7,907 bases of DNA from an uncultured Actinomycetes bacterium (GTDB lineage Bacteria > Actinomycetota > Actinomycetes > S36-B12 > UBA5976): NCBI GenBank assembly GCA_903951185.1, contig CAJBBC010000072.1, positions 1 to 7,907 on the forward strand, read 5' to 3'. A model generated the notes under the pieces. The model was given only the letters and a program-made list of their open reading frames with translations. It was not told where the DNA came from and ran no database searches. Position numbers and translations under genes: made by a program. The first letter of the stretch is position 1; every line of letters begins with the position of its first letter. Shown here piece after piece: positions 6,445 through 7,907 of the stretch.

Positions 6445-7092
6445 ATGACACCAGATTTGGTTTTAGTGATAGATGATGACGCGTTTACTCTTTCCATGGT
6501 CACTGGTGTCATTGCCTCATCTGGATTTATTGCTCATGGCGAATCAACAGCCGCCAAAGGCTTTGCTTTTACAAAAAGTGGTCATCCCAAAGTAGCAATC
6601 ATTGACTTAGATCTTGGGGAGGGACCAACTGGGATAGATCTTGCCTATGGCCTTCGAAGACTAGATCCAAAAATTGGACTTATTTTGCTCACTAGTTACG
6701 AAGATCCACGTTTGCATCGACCTAATCTGCCAGATTTACCAACGGGCACCCGCTATTTGGTTAAGCAGCAAATTGCTAATAAACAGATACTGATCGAAAC
6801 GCTCGAAGAAGCCAGAAATTCACCACTTGGAAAAATAAGTGATGCGGATTACAAACTTACTGATTTCACTGATGTGCAGATTGAAACTTTGCGGTTAGTG
6901 GCAAAAGGTCACTCCAACGCCGAAATTGCAAAATTAAGATTTGTAACCGAGAAAACAGTCGAGCAAACAATCACTCGACTAGCAAAGCAATTAAAAATAG
7001 GACAGAGCCCTGATGTTAATTCTCGAGTTCAACTAGCTCGCACTTATTTTGCCAAAATGGGAGTGGCAATTGAATCTGAAAAAGCAACTTAA
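6445..7092 (+). CDS. NarL/LuxR-type response regulator
   Basis: A 215-residue two-component transcription regulator. The N-terminal receiver domain (residues ~5-120) shows the acidic pocket DDD at 10-12, the likely phosphoacceptor D54 in AIIDLDLGEG, T83 in LILLTS and K107 in RYLVK, all in the usual places. A LuxR-type helix-turn-helix follows at ~133-195 (TDVQIETLRLVAKGHSNAEI, then TEKTVEQTITRLAKQL). It should bind DNA when phosphorylated. The usual Pro after the phosphorylation loop is replaced (GEG), a common variation. The ATG at 6445 is chosen because it directly begins the receiver domain, with GATACT 6 nt upstream. Its end overlaps the next gene by 23 nt, pointing to a coupled signalling operon. 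Target genes are not evident; the divergent exported-protein gene is a possible one. Confidence 0.92.
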   Translation: MTPDLVLVIDDDAFTLSMVTGVIASSGFIAHGESTAAKGFAFTKSGHPKVAIIDLDLGEGPTGIDLAYGLRRLDPKIGLILLTSYEDPRLHRPNLPDLPTGTRYLVKQQIANKQILIETLEEARNSPLGKISDADYKLTDFTDVQIETLRLVAKGHSNAEIAKLRFVTEKTVEQTITRLAKQLKIGQSPDVNSRVQLARTYFAKMGVAIESEKAT

Positions 7093-7907
7093 GCAAAAAA
7101 TCGAAGACATTACTGGGATTTGGGCTTTTCACTTGCCTATGTTCTATTTTGCAGCCCCACTATCAATATTGTCATCAGTTCTCCAAGACTTTGACTCAGA
7201 AGTGCCAATAACATTTTTTCCATGGTTAGTTGCATCATTTATTGGATTTCTTTCAATGATTTTAATTGCAAGATTTGCCATTCGATTTAGGAAAACTGAA
7301 ACAGGATTGATTCCGCTGCCAATCTATTTTTTGCTTTCATTCTTAATAGGCGGATCAAAAGGCCTGATTACAGGATTTATTGGTGGACAGTTAACCGAGA
7401 TTTCAAAATTTGATAACGCACTTGCCCCTAGAACTATTACCTCTGGTTTCATTGCCGTCCTAATAATTCCAGCTGGTTCTCTATACCTAGCTGGGCTGGC
7501 ACGATTTACCAGTACCCGTGAATCTCTAATCCAAGAGGCTGTTCGAATTGAAAGCAGGTTACTGATCAGTGACAATTCGATTTCGACTATGCAATCTGCC
7601 GCTCAGCTAAATCCGAATTCTGAATTAGCTGACAAAATTAAGGAATTGCTTAAGGACATCTCAAAACTTTCTGTTATTCCCTCGTCAGCTCAATGGGAAA
7701 TCATTTCAAATGAATTGAAGCGAATTGTCACTGAAGACCTCAGGCCCTTATCTAAAGAATTATGGCAAAATCCTAAAACTCAATTTGAATCACTGAGTTT
7801 TCGTAATTTAATCGACATGGCATTAAAGCAATTCAAATTTCCAATCCTGTTTGTAATTGGAGCCAGTCTGCTGGGCACTGCTGCGCAATTTTTACGTCAT
7901 TCTGAGA
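7070..7907 (+). CDS. Membrane sensor, probably histidine-kinase-like (3' end cut by window)
   Basis: The frame is open from TTG 7070 to the window edge (279 codons seen). After a basic start (LNLKKQLKQK) there are four probable membrane helices (about residues 17-38, 49-72, 81-104, 124-146). A charged, probably coiled region follows (~147-200), then a motif EDLRPLSKELW (222-232), and a fifth helix (256-272). A segment of the type 'LRPLSxxLW' after an N-terminal membrane domain occurs in actinobacterial sensor proteins that end in an ATPase domain; that part would lie beyond the window. TTG is chosen because GGGAG lies 6 nt upstream; the later ATG at 7139 would remove the first helix. The 23-nt overlap with the response regulator supports a partner role. 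Kinase activity cannot be seen here. Confidence 0.65.
   Translation, partial: MNLKKQLKQKIEDITGIWAFHLPMFYFAAPLSILSSVLQDFDSEVPITFFPWLVASFIGFLSMILIARFAIRFRKTETGLIPLPIYFLLSFLIGGSKGLITGFIGGQLTEISKFDNALAPRTITSGFIAVLIIPAGSLYLAGLARFTSTRESLIQEAVRIESRLLISDNSISTMQSAAQLNPNSELADKIKELLKDISKLSVIPSSAQWEIISNELKRIVTEDLRPLSKELWQNPKTQFESLSFRNLIDMALKQFKFPILFVIGASLLGTAAQFLRHSE

Noticed and set aside
1..7907. CRISPR array, tRNA, transposase or integrase genes
   Set aside because: No regularly spaced repeats, no tRNA-like cloverleaf segments and no recombinase motifs were found in any frame. The only clear repeats are the rnpB ends and the short hairpin arms.

Overview
The window looks like chromosome from a low-GC member of the Actinomycetota, possibly a freshwater planktonic lineage. 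The evidence is an LmeA/DUF2993-type protein, an actinobacterial-style response regulator/membrane sensor pair, AT-rich codon use, and start codons placed directly behind -10 boxes (leaderless style). The lineage is an inference and was not tested. There is one certain landmark: a complete type A RNase P RNA gene (rnpB) on the minus strand at about 2817-3189.

Layout. 1-1062 (minus): an incomplete small membrane protein, preceded by an LmeA-like lipid-binding protein whose 3' end appears frameshifted. 1128-2857: three copies of the rnpB 3' end. The copy at 1602-1625 repeats exactly the last 24 nt of the RNA. The copy at 1128-1172 is a diverged version, and the third belongs to rnpB itself. One gene sits between each neighbouring pair: an ASCH-domain protein (minus) and a DUF418 membrane protein (plus). 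The DUF418 stop codon and last residues are encoded by the rnpB end itself. This looks like repeated site-specific insertion of single-gene units at the 3' end of rnpB, although no integrase is visible here.

3262-6231 (minus): a 989-residue exported multidomain protein with a signal peptide, an amidotransferase-like fold, an FnIII-like domain, a Ser/Pro linker and a C-terminal two-cysteine domain. It lies upstream of and parallel to rnpB. 6232-6444: a divergent intergenic region with a three-arm set of alternative hairpins. 6445-7907 (plus): a NarL/LuxR-type response regulator overlapping the start of a membrane sensor-like gene that runs off the window, probably one signalling operon.

Five protein genes have a TANNNT-like -10 box 6-7 nt before the start codon, so leaderless transcripts are likely the default here. 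The most interesting feature is the rnpB cassette-like array.
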